Source of the DNA: Massilia mucilaginosa
GTDB lineage: Bacteria > Pseudomonadota > Gammaproteobacteria > Burkholderiales > Burkholderiaceae_D
Assembly: GCF_011682145.1 (NCBI RefSeq)
Contig: NZ_WHJH01000060.1
Location: forward strand, 1 to 40,578
DNA: 40,578 nucleotides
Reading direction: 5' to 3'
Under the pieces are notes generated by a model. It did no database searches, was not told the origin of the DNA, and saw only the letters and a program-made list of their open reading frames with translations. The position numbers and the translations under genes are program-made. This document shows positions 31,054 to 40,144 of this stretch, one piece after another (the first letter of the stretch is position 1; the number at the start of each line of letters is the position of its first letter).

Positions 31054-32478
31054 ATGTCGAACCTACCTCTGGCCTCGCTTTGCCTGGCGGCGCTGGCCGC
31101 GGCAAGCTCTCCCGTGGCGCTGGCGGACGCCCCGGCCAGCGACTTGCCGGGCGATTACCGCCACGCCCTGCCGCTGACCGTCAGCGGCAAGGAATCGGTG
31201 GTCCAGCTACGCCTGCCCAAGGACGTGTACCTGCACGCCCGCACGGCCGACTTGCGCGACCTGCGCCTGTTCGATGCGCAGGGTAACAAGCTGGCGTTCA
31301 GCTTGCAGGAACCGCTGCCGCGCGCCGAGCGCTCGCGGCGCGACCTGCCGGTGCGCCTGTTCGGGGTGCAAACGGCGCGCCCGGCCGGGTCCCTCGCCGA
31401 CACCGACATCGACGTGCAGCGCTCCGGCGACGGCACGGTGCTGTCGGTGCGCGCGCGCTCGCGGCCGGCCGCGGCCGCCGCCGATGGCGGCATCGACACG
31501 CTGGTGCTCGACCTCGGCGCGAGCGCCGCGGCCGCCACCATCGATGCGCTGCGGTTTACCCTGCCTGCCGGCACGAGCAGCTACAACGCGCGCGTGGTGC
31601 TGGAAGTGAGCGACGATCTCAAGCATTGGGATACGGTCGGCGAGACCGACCTGTCCTGGCTGGTCAACGAGCGTACCGAGACCCTGGCCAGCGACCGCAT
31701 GGAATTCGAAGCGCGCGCTTTCCGCTATGCGCGCCTGAGCTGGCGCCAGGGCAAGCCGCTGCAGTTCGCCGGCATCACCGCCGAGTCGCCCCTGAATACG
31801 GCGCTGGCGCCGCATGTGGAGCGCCTGCTGATCCAGCCCAAGCCGGGGCGCTTTGCCACGGACCATGTGTATCCGGCCTCGGTGGCGATTCCCGTGCAGC
31901 GCATCGGCGTCGATCTGGGCGAGCAGAACGTGGTGATGCCTGCCCAGCTCGGCCGTTACGTGGAATTGCCCGACCGCCAGGGCGGCAAGACCACCACCTG
32001 GCAGTTCGAAGCGCTGACCGCCGCCACGTTCTATCAGCTGACCCAGGGCGGCAAGCGGCGCGCTTCGGGCGATATCGGCATCACGCCGGCGCACCAGGCC
32101 GAGTGGGTGCTGCGCACGGAAGTTGCCGGTGCGGCGGCGCCCAGCCTGCGCCTGTCCTGGACGCCGTCCACGGTGGTGTTCCTGGCCAACGGCAAGCCGC
32201 CCTACCGGCTGGCCTTCGGACGCGCCGACGCCAAGCCGGCCGCCAGTGCGCTGGCGCAGGTGGCGCCCGGTTTCAGTCCCGCCGAAATTGCCGCCCTCGA
32301 AAACACGCTGGCCGGACCGCTGCAAACCTCCACGGCAGCTGTTGCCGAGGGGGCCAGCGCAGCCGACAAGGCGAGCGCGGCCGCGCGCACCCGGATGTTC
32401 GTCCTGTGGGGCGCGCTGCTGGCGGGCGTGGGCGTGCTGGGCTTCATGGCGTGGCGCCTGGTCAAGCAGATGAAATAG
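31054..32478 (+). CDS. DUF3999 family envelope protein
   Basis: The product has 474 residues: a signal peptide (MSNLPLASLC... to PVALADA), a large beta-rich periplasmic region with DYRHALPLTVSGKESVVQL, LRDLRLFDAQGN and WDTVGETDLSWL, and one C-terminal membrane anchor (about 448-468) before KQMK. The ATG at 31054 has AGGA about nine bases upstream and gives a clean signal peptide; an ATG at 31033 overlapping the DUF2339 stop (ATGA) could be a second start and shows the genes are coupled. No catalytic motif is visible. It is likely an envelope partner of the DUF2339 protein. It converges with the DUF445 gene, 21 bases away. Confidence 0.85.
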   Translation: MSNLPLASLCLAALAAASSPVALADAPASDLPGDYRHALPLTVSGKESVVQLRLPKDVYLHARTADLRDLRLFDAQGNKLAFSLQEPLPRAERSRRDLPVRLFGVQTARPAGSLADTDIDVQRSGDGTVLSVRARSRPAAAAADGGIDTLVLDLGASAAAATIDALRFTLPAGTSSYNARVVLEVSDDLKHWDTVGETDLSWLVNERTETLASDRMEFEARAFRYARLSWRQGKPLQFAGITAESPLNTALAPHVERLLIQPKPGRFATDHVYPASVAIPVQRIGVDLGEQNVVMPAQLGRYVELPDRQGGKTTTWQFEALTAATFYQLTQGGKRRASGDIGITPAHQAEWVLRTEVAGAAAPSLRLSWTPSTVVFLANGKPPYRLAFGRADAKPAASALAQVAPGFSPAEIAALENTLAGPLQTSTAAVAEGASAADKASAAARTRMFVLWGALLAGVGVLGFMAWRLVKQMK

Positions 32479-32499
32479 CCAGGCCGCTAACGGCGGGCT

Positions 32500-33735
32500 T
32501 CAGGTGAACAACAGGGAAACGCAATGCAGGGTCAGCCCCACCAGCCCGCCGACGATGGTGCCGTTGATGCGGATGTATTGCAGGTCGCGCCCCACGTGCA
32601 GTTCGAATTTGCGGGCGATGGTCTCGGCATCCCAGCTGCGGATCACGCGCCGCACCAGGGCGATGATCAGTTCGCGCTTGGACACGATGGTCTCGGCCGC
32701 AAAGGTGCGCAGCCAGTCGTTGATGCGCTGCTGGATCGCCGGATTGCGCTCCAGGGCGCGGCTGAATGCCTGCAAGGCCGTTTGCAGGTGCGCCGACAGC
32801 TGCGAATTGTCCGATTCGGCATCGGCCAGCAAGCGGTCGCGCACGTCTTCCCACACCTGGCCCACATAGGTGCGGAACAGCGGATGGTTCAGGCTGGTCT
32901 CTAACAGGCTGCGCAGCTTTTCTTCGTATTCGGGCGAGTGCGCCAGGTTCTCGATCAGCTCTTCGGTGGCGGCCTGGAAGCGCACGCGCCATTCGCTGTC
33001 TTCGCCCTGGATCTCGTCCAGCGTATTTTGCACCCCTTCCATCAAGCGCTCGTAGAATTTTTCGTCAATCGCGCGCGGCAACCAGCGCGGACTGTGCTCG
33101 TGCACCTTCTGGCGGATATACGGCCGGTGCGCTTCCAGCGCACTTGCAATGAGTCCCAACAGGCGTTCCAGCAGCACATGATGCTGACCCCCCGCCGCCA
33201 GCACCGACAAGACCTGCGACAGGATCGGCGCCAGCTTGACGTCCTGCAGCGCGCCGGACAGCGCTTCGCGCAGGAAACCGGCGGCATCCTTGTCGTCGAT
33301 CATGCGCAGCAGCACGGGCACCGCACTGACGGCCTGGTCGGCCACGGCGCGGCTGTTGGCCGGTTGCGCCAGCCAGTGCGCGGCCGAGCCGGCGAAGTCG
33401 ATGCGCACCAGTTCGGCGTGCACCACATCGTAGCTCATGAAGTTTGTTTCGAGAAAATTGCCGAGATTCTCGCCGATCTTTTCCTTATTGGTCGGAATGA
33501 TGGCGGTGTGCGGGATCGGCAAGCCCAGCGGATGGCGGAACAAGGCGGTCACGGCGAACCAGTCGGCGATCGCGCCGACCATGGCCGCTTCCGCGAAGGC
33601 GGCAACGAAGGCAAACGCCGCGTGACGCGGTTCGAGCATGCGCGCGGCCACGAACAGCAGCGCCATCGCCACCAGCAAGCCGGTGGCGATCAGACGCATG
33701 CGCGTCAGCCCAGCCTGCTGTTCGCTTTCGCGCAC
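32500..33735 (-). CDS. DUF445 family inner-membrane protein
   Basis: The product has 411 residues from a GTG at 33735. An N-terminal pair of hydrophobic stretches is followed by the hallmark AAMVGAIADWFAVTALFRHPLGLPIPHTAIIP and related NKEKIGENLGNFLE, here quoted by parts: AIADWFAVTALFRHPLG and IPTNKEKIGENLG. A long helical middle follows, and a C-terminal hydrophobic hairpin, TIVGGLVGLTLHCVSLLF. The family (YjiN/DUF445) has no settled function. An ATG at 33699 is an alternative start; neither has a good ribosome-binding site. It starts 14 bases after the PPOX-fold gene, so the two form an operon. Confidence 0.86.
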   Translation of the reverse strand: MRESEQQAGLTRMRLIATGLLVAMALLFVAARMLEPRHAAFAFVAAFAEAAMVGAIADWFAVTALFRHPLGLPIPHTAIIPTNKEKIGENLGNFLETNFMSYDVVHAELVRIDFAGSAAHWLAQPANSRAVADQAVSAVPVLLRMIDDKDAAGFLREALSGALQDVKLAPILSQVLSVLAAGGQHHVLLERLLGLIASALEAHRPYIRQKVHEHSPRWLPRAIDEKFYERLMEGVQNTLDEIQGEDSEWRVRFQAATEELIENLAHSPEYEEKLRSLLETSLNHPLFRTYVGQVWEDVRDRLLADAESDNSQLSAHLQTALQAFSRALERNPAIQQRINDWLRTFAAETIVSKRELIIALVRRVIRSWDAETIARKFELHVGRDLQYIRINGTIVGGLVGLTLHCVSLLFT

Positions 33736-33749
33736 GGAGCGAGGGGCAA

Positions 33750-34253
33750 TCAGAGCTTGATCGTGCCGTGTTCGCCCGGATCGACGTCGGGCGTGGTGCT
33801 GGTCAGGACGGCCTTGGCCATGTCGAACAGGCTGACCAACTTGCCGCCGGTCGAATCCCAGTACTCGGCGCTGCTCGAGACCACGCGCACCAGCACGACA
33901 TGCGGATCATCCGGGCCGTGCGGATACCAGGCCTGGACCGCGGGGTTCCACATGGCCTTGATTTTGGCGCGATCGACGATGCGCTCGGCGCGCCCGCTGA
34001 CCGACACATAGGTGTGGTCTTCCGGCTCGGCGAAGCTGACGTTGACTTCGGGGCGGGACACGATGTCTTCCCACAATTCGGTATCGGTCGAGGTGTAAAA
34101 CCACAGGTTGCCATCGTTGTCGGTTTCCTGGTTGGTCATGGGACGGCTCACGAGGCGGGCCTGCGCGTTAACGGTGGTGAACATGGCGAAGCGAATCGAC
34201 TTGATCTTGGACTTCAACTCAGCCACTTGATCGGAATGGTTATATGCTGACAT
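33750..34253 (-). CDS. Pyridoxamine 5'-phosphate oxidase-fold general stress protein
   Basis: The product has 167 residues with a split-barrel flavin-binding fold: FAMFTTVNAQARLVSRPM, LWFYTSTDTELWEDI, VNVSFAEPEDHTYVSVSGRAE and the final AEYWDSTGGKLVSLF are typical of the general stress protein 26 branch. It probably binds FMN, FAD or F420-like flavin; the reaction is unknown. The ATG at 34253 has AGGA eight bases upstream, preferred to a GTG at 34268. It is the first gene of a unit with DUF445 and is divergent from prkA. Confidence 0.86.
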   Translation of the reverse strand: MSAYNHSDQVAELKSKIKSIRFAMFTTVNAQARLVSRPMTNQETDNDGNLWFYTSTDTELWEDIVSRPEVNVSFAEPEDHTYVSVSGRAERIVDRAKIKAMWNPAVQAWYPHGPDDPHVVLVRVVSSSAEYWDSTGGKLVSLFDMAKAVLTSTTPDVDPGEHGTIKL

Positions 34254-34422
34254 GGGCTTTTCCTTCACGCAGTTCTAGGTTATTAAGAAACTATATCGTA
34301 ATCGCAATACTCCTGCACTTCTGTGCGCAAGCGAACTTATTGCGCAGCATGGCCCGAGGCGGAGTTCACACGCTTCTCACCACATCAGCTCGAAAAACTC
34401 CCCATTGGTTCAACTGCGCACA

Positions 34423-34436
34423 TTGATGTGTATCAA
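34423..34436 (+). promoter_or_regulatory. FNR/ANR-type box upstream of prkA
   Basis: TTGATGTGTATCAA is a perfect match to the FNR consensus TTGAT-N4-ATCAA. Its centre (34429.5) lies 41.5 bases before the start site predicted from the GATACT -10 at 34458-34463, which is the standard class II activator position. It suggests induction of prkA-yeaH-spoVR when oxygen is low. Confidence 0.7.
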
Positions 34437-34457
34437 TTTGCGTATTGAGCGTGCGCT

Positions 34458-34463
34458 GATACT
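34458..34463 (+). promoter_or_regulatory. -10 element of the prkA promoter
   Basis: GATACT matches TATAAT at four of six positions and predicts a transcription start near 34470-34471, about 18 bases before the prkA start codon. No -35 hexamer is evident, as expected for an activator-dependent promoter. Confidence 0.5.
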
Positions 34464-34488
34464 GAAAGGAGACCAACAAGGAGACAAC

Positions 34489-36453
34489 GTGAGTATTCCC
34501 GGCGACGAGCAAGCGACCACCCTGCAGGACCCGCACGCCTCTTTCATCGAGAGCCTGGGGGTGTTCACGCGCCAGCACCGGGCCGGGCACTGGTCGGGCA
34601 CCTTCGCCCAGTTCATGCAACAGGTGCTGCCGCGCATGCCGCAGCAGGTCGCGCGCACCTCGCACCAATATATATGGGACATGATCCGCGCCACCTGCAC
34701 CGACGATGGCGACGGCCACTTCCGCTGCCGCCTGTTCGGGGAGGACCTGTTCGGCATCGACGACGCCATCGACCGCGTGGTCGACTACTTCAAGGCGGCC
34801 GCCGCCGGGTCCGAAGTCGGGCGCCGCCTGCTGCTGCTGCTCGGGCCGCCGTCGGGCGGCAAGTCGACCCTGGTCATCCTGCTCAAGCGCGGCCTGGAAG
34901 AATACAGCTACACCGACGAGGGCGCGCTGTATGCCATCGCCGGCTGTCCGGTGCACGAGTCGCCCCTGCACCTGATTCCGCACACCATGCGCGCCGGCTG
35001 CCGCAACACCTACGGCATCGATATCAGCGGCGAAGTCTGTCCGCACTGCCGCGCCCGCCTGGAAGACCAGTACGCCGGCGACTTCCTGCAGATGCCGGTC
35101 GAACGCTTCTTCGTTTCCGAATCGGGGCGCAGCGGCATCGGCACCTACGCCCCGCACGACCCCACCACCGCCGACCTGGCCGACCTGGTCGGCTCGGTCG
35201 ACCTGTCCAAGGTGGCGCAGTACGGCGACGAGGGCGATCCGCGCGCCTGGTCATGGTCGGGGGCGGTGTACGCAGCCAGCCGAGGCGTGCTGGAGATGAT
35301 CGAAATTCTCAAGGTCAAGCGCGAGTTCCTGTACCTGCTGCTCACGCTGACGCAAGAAAAGAACGTCAAGGTATCGCGCTTTCCCCTCATCTACCTCGAC
35401 GAAACGATTCTGGCGCACACCAACCTGGCCGAGTTCCGCCGCTTCCTGCAAGAGAGCGAGAACGAAGCGCTACTCGACCGCATGGTGATCATCCAGGTGC
35501 CCTACACGCTCAACTACAAGGAGGAGGCGCGCATCTACAAAAAGCTCATTTCATCGGCCGCGCCGGCGTTTCGCGACGTACACCTCGACCCGCACGTGCT
35601 GCACGCGGCCGCCGTGTTCGCCATCCTGAGCCGCATCCAGGATGGCGACGAGAAAGAGGTGGAACTGGTCAAGAAGGTGCGCATCCACGCGAATGAAGAA
35701 GTCGACGGCGTGAACCGCGCCGACGTGCGGCGGGTCAAAGAGAAAGACAAGACGCCCGACGAAGGCCTGGCCGGCGTGTCGCCACGGTTCGTGATCAACG
35801 CGCTGTCGAACGCGATCATCCAGTCCAACCGCAACAGCCTGTCGACCATGGACGTGCTGCTCGCGCTCAAGGACGGCATCGAGAGCGACGCCCGCATCGA
35901 CCCCAAGAAAAAGCGCAAATGGGTCGATTACCTGGTGCTGACGCGCAAGGATTTTTACAACCGCTGGGTCAAGGAAGACGTGCACAAGGCGCTGTTCGTG
36001 TCCTTCGAACAGGAAGCCCAGGACTTGCTCAACAAATACCTGGACGAGGTGGAAGCCATGCTCGACAACCGCCAGATCAAGGACCCCATCACCAACGAAG
36101 AGCGGCGGCCCGACGAACGCTTCTTGCGCGCAGTGGAAGAAAAAATCCATATTTCGGAGTCGGGCAAGCAGTCGTTCCGCCAGGAAGTGGTGCGCAAGGC
36201 GATGGGCGCGTACAAGCGCGGCGCCAAGTTCGGCCTCGACAGCCATCTCCAGCTCAACGACGCGGTCCAGCAGTACCTGTTCGAGCAGCGGCGCGATGTG
36301 CTGCGCCTGGTCAGCTCGGCCAAACGGCCGGACGACGAGATCCGCACCAAGATTTCCGCCGTCGAGAAACGGCTGGTCGACGAGTACGGCTACGACAGCC
36401 ACAGCGCGCGCGAAGCGCTGAACTATGTAACGACCTTGCTGGCGCAAGAATAG
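34489..36453 (+). CDS. prkA: PrkA family serine protein kinase / AAA+ protein
   Basis: The product has 654 residues. The N-terminal AAA+ domain has Walker A GPPSGGKST (119-127) and segments characteristic of PrkA: DMIRATCTDDGDG, FFGIDDAI-like LFGIDDAIDRVVDYF, HESPLHLIP, VCPHCRARL and IYLDETILAHTN. The C-terminal part has the kinase-like PrkA region (HISESGKQSFRQEV). The start is a GTG at 34489 with a perfect AAGGAG five bases upstream; earlier in-frame codons have no ribosome-binding site. It lies first in a prkA-yeaH-spoVR operon. In enterobacteria this set is linked to starvation and stress; here an FNR-type box suggests oxygen control. It acts in the cytoplasm. Confidence 0.93.
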   Translation: MSIPGDEQATTLQDPHASFIESLGVFTRQHRAGHWSGTFAQFMQQVLPRMPQQVARTSHQYIWDMIRATCTDDGDGHFRCRLFGEDLFGIDDAIDRVVDYFKAAAAGSEVGRRLLLLLGPPSGGKSTLVILLKRGLEEYSYTDEGALYAIAGCPVHESPLHLIPHTMRAGCRNTYGIDISGEVCPHCRARLEDQYAGDFLQMPVERFFVSESGRSGIGTYAPHDPTTADLADLVGSVDLSKVAQYGDEGDPRAWSWSGAVYAASRGVLEMIEILKVKREFLYLLLTLTQEKNVKVSRFPLIYLDETILAHTNLAEFRRFLQESENEALLDRMVIIQVPYTLNYKEEARIYKKLISSAAPAFRDVHLDPHVLHAAAVFAILSRIQDGDEKEVELVKKVRIHANEEVDGVNRADVRRVKEKDKTPDEGLAGVSPRFVINALSNAIIQSNRNSLSTMDVLLALKDGIESDARIDPKKKRKWVDYLVLTRKDFYNRWVKEDVHKALFVSFEQEAQDLLNKYLDEVEAMLDNRQIKDPITNEERRPDERFLRAVEEKIHISESGKQSFRQEVVRKAMGAYKRGAKFGLDSHLQLNDAVQQYLFEQRRDVLRLVSSAKRPDDEIRTKISAVEKRLVDEYGYDSHSAREALNYVTTLLAQE

Positions 36454-36466
36454 CGGGAGACATGGC

Positions 36467-37636
36467 GTGAGCGCGACCATCAACACGGCCTGGTACGACC
36501 TGTTCTCGCGCGGGGCGCGCGACTGGCTGCGCCACAACGACAAGGTGCGCGAGGCCGTGCACCAGCACCTGCCCGAGCTCATTGCCGGCCCCGACCTGAT
36601 CACCGGCCCGCGAGAACGCACGGTGCAGGTGCCCGTGCGCATGCTTGAACATGCCCGCTTTCGCCTGGCAGACGCCCGCACCGAGACTGGCGCCGGCCAG
36701 GGCGCGGGCAAGCCGGGCGACGTGCTGCAACCGGGCACGCCGGCGCACAGCGGCGGCGCCGATGGCCAGGACGGTGGCGGCAACGATGATGGCGACGTGC
36801 GCCTGCTGCTCGAACTGTCGATCGACGAGATCATGGACTGGGTGTGGGAAGAACTCAAGCTGCCCGAACTCAAGCCCCGCAACAGCGCCCGCATTGAAGA
36901 CGTGGAACTGGTGCGCGAAGGCTGGGACAAGCGCGGCGCGCGCTCGCGCCTGGACCGGCGCCGCACTGTCAAAGAGGCGATCAAGCGGCGCGCCGTGCAG
37001 GCCGATGCCGTGCCTTTCACCAGCGACGACCTGCGCTTCCGGCAACTGGCGTCGCGCCTGCGCCCGAGCACCAGCGCGACCATGTTGTTCGTGATCGACG
37101 TGTCGGCAAGCATGACCGAGATCGAACGCAAGCTCGCCAAGTCCTTCTTTTTCTTCGCGCTGCAAGGCATCCGGCGCCAGTATGCCAGGGTCGAGACGCG
37201 CTTTATCGCCCATACCACCCACGCCTGGGAATTCTCGGAACGCGAGTTCTTCCAGGTGGCGGGCATGGGCGGCACCATTGCGTCGAGCGCGTTCCGGCTG
37301 GTGCTGGACCTGATTCGCACCGAGCTCGACCCGGCGCAAAACAATCTGTACATGTTTTACGCCTCGGACGGCGAAAACTTCACCGAAGACCGCGCCGCCG
37401 CCAGCGCGGCGCTGACCGAACTGGGCAAACTGTTGAATTACGCCGGCTATATCGAAACCCTGCCCGGCGTGCCGCGCGCGCTGGAAACCGACATGCGGCG
37501 CCTGTGCAATGAGCTGGAGCGGCGCGGCGTGCACATCGGCAGCACCGTGCTGCGCACCCCGGACGATGTCTGGGGCGCGCTGCGCAAGTTCTTTGCCAGC
37601 GAAAGCGAGCAAGGGTCGGCGGAGGCGGCCCGATGA
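36467..37636 (+). CDS. yeaH: YeaH/YhbH family protein (DUF444, von Willebrand A-like)
   Basis: The product has 389 residues. The N-terminal half has a Gly/Asp-rich low-complexity linker (about 75-110) and the conserved LSIDEIMDWVWEELKLP. The C-terminal half is a vWA-like domain with the metal-site motif VIDVSASMTE (about 209-218) and YMFYASDGENFTED. The start is a GTG at 36467 with GGGAG seven bases upstream; the ATG six bases earlier runs into a stop after one codon. The gene starts 13 bases after prkA and its TGA overlaps the spoVR ATG, so the three proteins are made together. Its function with PrkA is unknown. Confidence 0.92.
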   Translation: MSATINTAWYDLFSRGARDWLRHNDKVREAVHQHLPELIAGPDLITGPRERTVQVPVRMLEHARFRLADARTETGAGQGAGKPGDVLQPGTPAHSGGADGQDGGGNDDGDVRLLLELSIDEIMDWVWEELKLPELKPRNSARIEDVELVREGWDKRGARSRLDRRRTVKEAIKRRAVQADAVPFTSDDLRFRQLASRLRPSTSATMLFVIDVSASMTEIERKLAKSFFFFALQGIRRQYARVETRFIAHTTHAWEFSEREFFQVAGMGGTIASSAFRLVLDLIRTELDPAQNNLYMFYASDGENFTEDRAAASAALTELGKLLNYAGYIETLPGVPRALETDMRRLCNELERRGVHIGSTVLRTPDDVWGALRKFFASESEQGSAEAAR

Positions 37637-39012
37637 ACGCATCCAGCGCCGTCCTGGCCGACTATACCGCTCGCCTGGAAGCGCTGGCGCTCGAACTGGG
37701 CATGGATTTCTACCCGGTCAACTTCGACCTCGTCCCAGACAATTTCATGGTCGAGATCGCGGTGTACGGCTTGCCGGTGCGCATGCAGCACTGGTCCTTC
37801 GGCGTGCGCTACATCCACCAGCTGGTGCGCCAGCACATGGGCCATTCAAAGATTTTCGAAGTCATGTTCCCGGGCGACCCGTGCCACGCCTTCATGCTTG
37901 AGCAAAATTCGCTGGCGGAAAACACCCTGGTCACCGCCCATGTGCTCGGTCACGCCGATTTTGCCAAGAACAATCAACTGTTTGCACGCTTCATGGCCAT
38001 GGCCGGCAGCCACATCCTCGAACAAAGCGCCGCCCGCGCGCACCGCCTGCAACGCGCGCTCGAAGCGCACGGGCAGGCGCGGGTAGAAGCGGTGCTCGAT
38101 GCCGCGCTGGCGCTCGAAACCCATATCGACATCAACCAGCCGCTGCACCGGCCGCGCTATCCCGAGTTTGTGGCACCGCGCGCGCGTCCTGCGGTCAGTC
38201 ACTTCCACGACCGTTTCGCACGCCTTCCCGGCGAGCACGTCGAACCGGCAAGCAACGATGCGCCGCAACGCGCACCCCTGCCACCCCAGCCCGAGTCCGA
38301 CCTGCTGTGGTTCATCGCACAGTACGCGCCCGACATGGACGATTGGGAGCGCGATATTTTCCTTGCCGTGCGCGAAGAAGCTTACTATTTCCACCCGATC
38401 CACGCGTGCCAGATCATGAACGAAGGCTGGGCGTCTTACTGGCACGCGCGCCTGCTGCGCGAAGCCACGTTCCTGCCGCACGACCTGTATGTCTCGGCGA
38501 TCAAATCGCATTCCGACGTGGTGCGCCCGTTTGCCAGCGGCCAGCAGCTGGCCTTGTCGCTCAACCCCTACCACCTCGGCTTTTCGCTGTGGGAGCACAT
38601 CATCGACAAACACGGGCTGGAACGGGCACGCCAGATCTGCCGCGAAGAAGACGATTTCGGTTTCGTGCGCAACTACCTGGACCAGGAACTGGCGGACCAG
38701 CTCGACCTGTTTGTATACGAAGCGCGCCAGGATGGCGACACCAAAATCGCCAGTCGCGACATCCACCAGATCCGCGAAGCGATCCTGGCGCCAAAGTTCA
38801 ATTACGGCGCCCCCTGCATCGCCGCCGGACAGGTCGGTGCCGACGGCGCGCTCGCGCTGCACCACGATTACCTGCGCGACGGCCGCGGGCTCGACTTGCC
38901 GCAGGCCGAAAAAGTGATGGATTACGTGGGACGGGTGTGGCGCCGCCCGGTGACCTTGCACACCGTCGACTTTCGCGGCATCGTGCGCGTCCTGCCGGCA
39001 CGCAAATTGTGA
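37633..39012 (+). CDS. SpoVR family protein (YcgB-like)
   Basis: The product has 459 residues with the family hallmarks: DFYPVNFDLVPD, SFGVRYIHQL, HVLGHADFAKNN, DDWERDIFLAVREEAYYFHP, MNEGWASYWHARLL, SLNPYHLGFSLWEHI and REEDDFGFVRNYL. SpoVR proteins are cytoplasmic, with His/Glu-rich segments that may bind metal; the biochemical role is not established. The ATG at 37633 overlaps the yeaH TGA (ATGA), so translation is coupled. The prkA-yeaH-spoVR order is the common proteobacterial arrangement, which supports joint function in a stress or dormancy response. It converges with the epimerase gene 76 bases away; no strong terminator is visible between them. Confidence 0.92.
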   Translation: MNASSAVLADYTARLEALALELGMDFYPVNFDLVPDNFMVEIAVYGLPVRMQHWSFGVRYIHQLVRQHMGHSKIFEVMFPGDPCHAFMLEQNSLAENTLVTAHVLGHADFAKNNQLFARFMAMAGSHILEQSAARAHRLQRALEAHGQARVEAVLDAALALETHIDINQPLHRPRYPEFVAPRARPAVSHFHDRFARLPGEHVEPASNDAPQRAPLPPQPESDLLWFIAQYAPDMDDWERDIFLAVREEAYYFHPIHACQIMNEGWASYWHARLLREATFLPHDLYVSAIKSHSDVVRPFASGQQLALSLNPYHLGFSLWEHIIDKHGLERARQICREEDDFGFVRNYLDQELADQLDLFVYEARQDGDTKIASRDIHQIREAILAPKFNYGAPCIAAGQVGADGALALHHDYLRDGRGLDLPQAEKVMDYVGRVWRRPVTLHTVDFRGIVRVLPARKL

Positions 39013-39088
39013 CAATGAACGCGGCACGCTCGCTTGTCGGGTTGGAAAACGTGCCACCCCCGCCATGCCTGGCAGTTTGCGCAACTAC

Positions 39089-40144
39089 TTACGAGCGCTT
39101 ACCCAGATGCGCCACATACCAGTCCAGCGCTTCCTGCAAACCCTGTTCGAGGCGGTGCGTGGGCTGGTAGCCGAGCAGGCGCGCCGCTTTGGAAATATCG
39201 GCCTGCGAATGCCGCACATCGCCCACCCGGAACGCGCCATACTCCGGCTGGTAAGCTTCCAGGTGGGCAAAGCGGCCGACCAGCAGCGCATGCATCATCG
39301 CGTACAGTTGGTTCAGGCTGGTGCGCGCGTTCACCGCCACGTTGTAGACCTGGTTGACCGCCGCCGGATCATCAACCAGGCTCGCCAGCAGATTGGCCTG
39401 CACCACGTTATCGACAAAGCAGAAGTCGCGGCTGCTGTCGCCATCACCATTGATGCGCAGCGGATGGTTGTGGATCATCGCGTAAAACCACTGCGGAATC
39501 ACGGCCGCGTACTCGCCGCGCGGGTCCTGGCGCGGCCCGAATACATTAAAGTAGCGCAGTCCGATGGCATCGAGCGCGTAGCAGCGTGCAAACATCTCGG
39601 CATACACTTCATTGACGTGCTTGGTGAGCGCGTACGGCGAGAGCGGTCGCCCGATATGCTCTTCCACCTTGGGCAAGTCGGGATGGTCGCCGTAGGTTGC
39701 ACTCGAGGCTGCATACACGACGCGCCGCACCCTGGCGTCGCGCGCCGCCACCAGCACGTTCAGGAAACCGATCAGGTTGACGTCGCTGGTCAGGATCGGA
39801 TCGGCGATCGAGCGTCCGACCGAACCCAGCGCAGCCTGGTGGAGCACGACATCGACGCCCTGGCAGGCGCGCCGGCAACTGTCCAGGCAGCGGATATCGC
39901 CCTCGATAAAGTCGAAATTCGCCCAGCCCGAAGCTGGCACCACGGCGCGCACTTGCGCCAGGTTGGCGCGATAGCCGGTCATCAGATTGTCCAGGCCGGT
40001 CACGCGCTGGCCGAGCTTGAGCAAGGTCTCCAGCAAATTCGACCCGACAAAGCCGGCCACGCCGGTGATGAGCCAGTGATGCCGGGTTTCGCGCAGGTCC
40101 GACAGAACCTGCTGGTAAGGACTATTTTCGGGGGTGCTCAGCAT
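39089..40144 (-). CDS. NAD-dependent UDP-sugar 4-epimerase (WbpP/TviC-like extended SDR)
   Basis: It most likely interconverts UDP-GlcNAc(A) and UDP-GalNAc(A) for surface polysaccharide. The product has 351 residues: the NAD-binding GVAGFVG (28-34) after a short N-terminal extension, [12 protein letters not shown], the Ser residues in AASSATYGD (about 146-154), the catalytic YALTK (Tyr171, Lys175) and [13 protein letters not shown]. The sequence [12 protein letters not shown] matches the UDP-GlcNAc 4-epimerase branch. The frame is open to 40222, but the ATG at 40144 has GGAG six bases upstream, while the ATG at 40150 is too close to it. No other sugar gene is in the window, so the pathway is not visible. 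Confidence 0.88.
   Translation of the reverse strand: MLSTPENSPYQQVLSDLRETRHHWLITGVAGFVGSNLLETLLKLGQRVTGLDNLMTGYRANLAQVRAVVPASGWANFDFIEGDIRCLDSCRRACQGVDVVLHQAALGSVGRSIADPILTSDVNLIGFLNVLVAARDARVRRVVYAASSATYGDHPDLPKVEEHIGRPLSPYALTKHVNEVYAEMFARCYALDAIGLRYFNVFGPRQDPRGEYAAVIPQWFYAMIHNHPLRINGDGDSSRDFCFVDNVVQANLLASLVDDPAAVNQVYNVAVNARTSLNQLYAMMHALLVGRFAHLEAYQPEYGAFRVGDVRHSQADISKAARLLGYQPTHRLEQGLQEALDWYVAHLGKRS

Noticed and set aside
28694-31105. 803-codon minus-strand open frame opposite the DUF2339 gene
   Set aside because: Composition is Gln/His/Arg-rich with no family features; it mirrors the coding frame of the membrane protein.
32483-32494. GCCG-CTAA-CGGC hairpin between convergent genes
   Set aside because: Only four base pairs and no T tract; too weak to call a terminator.
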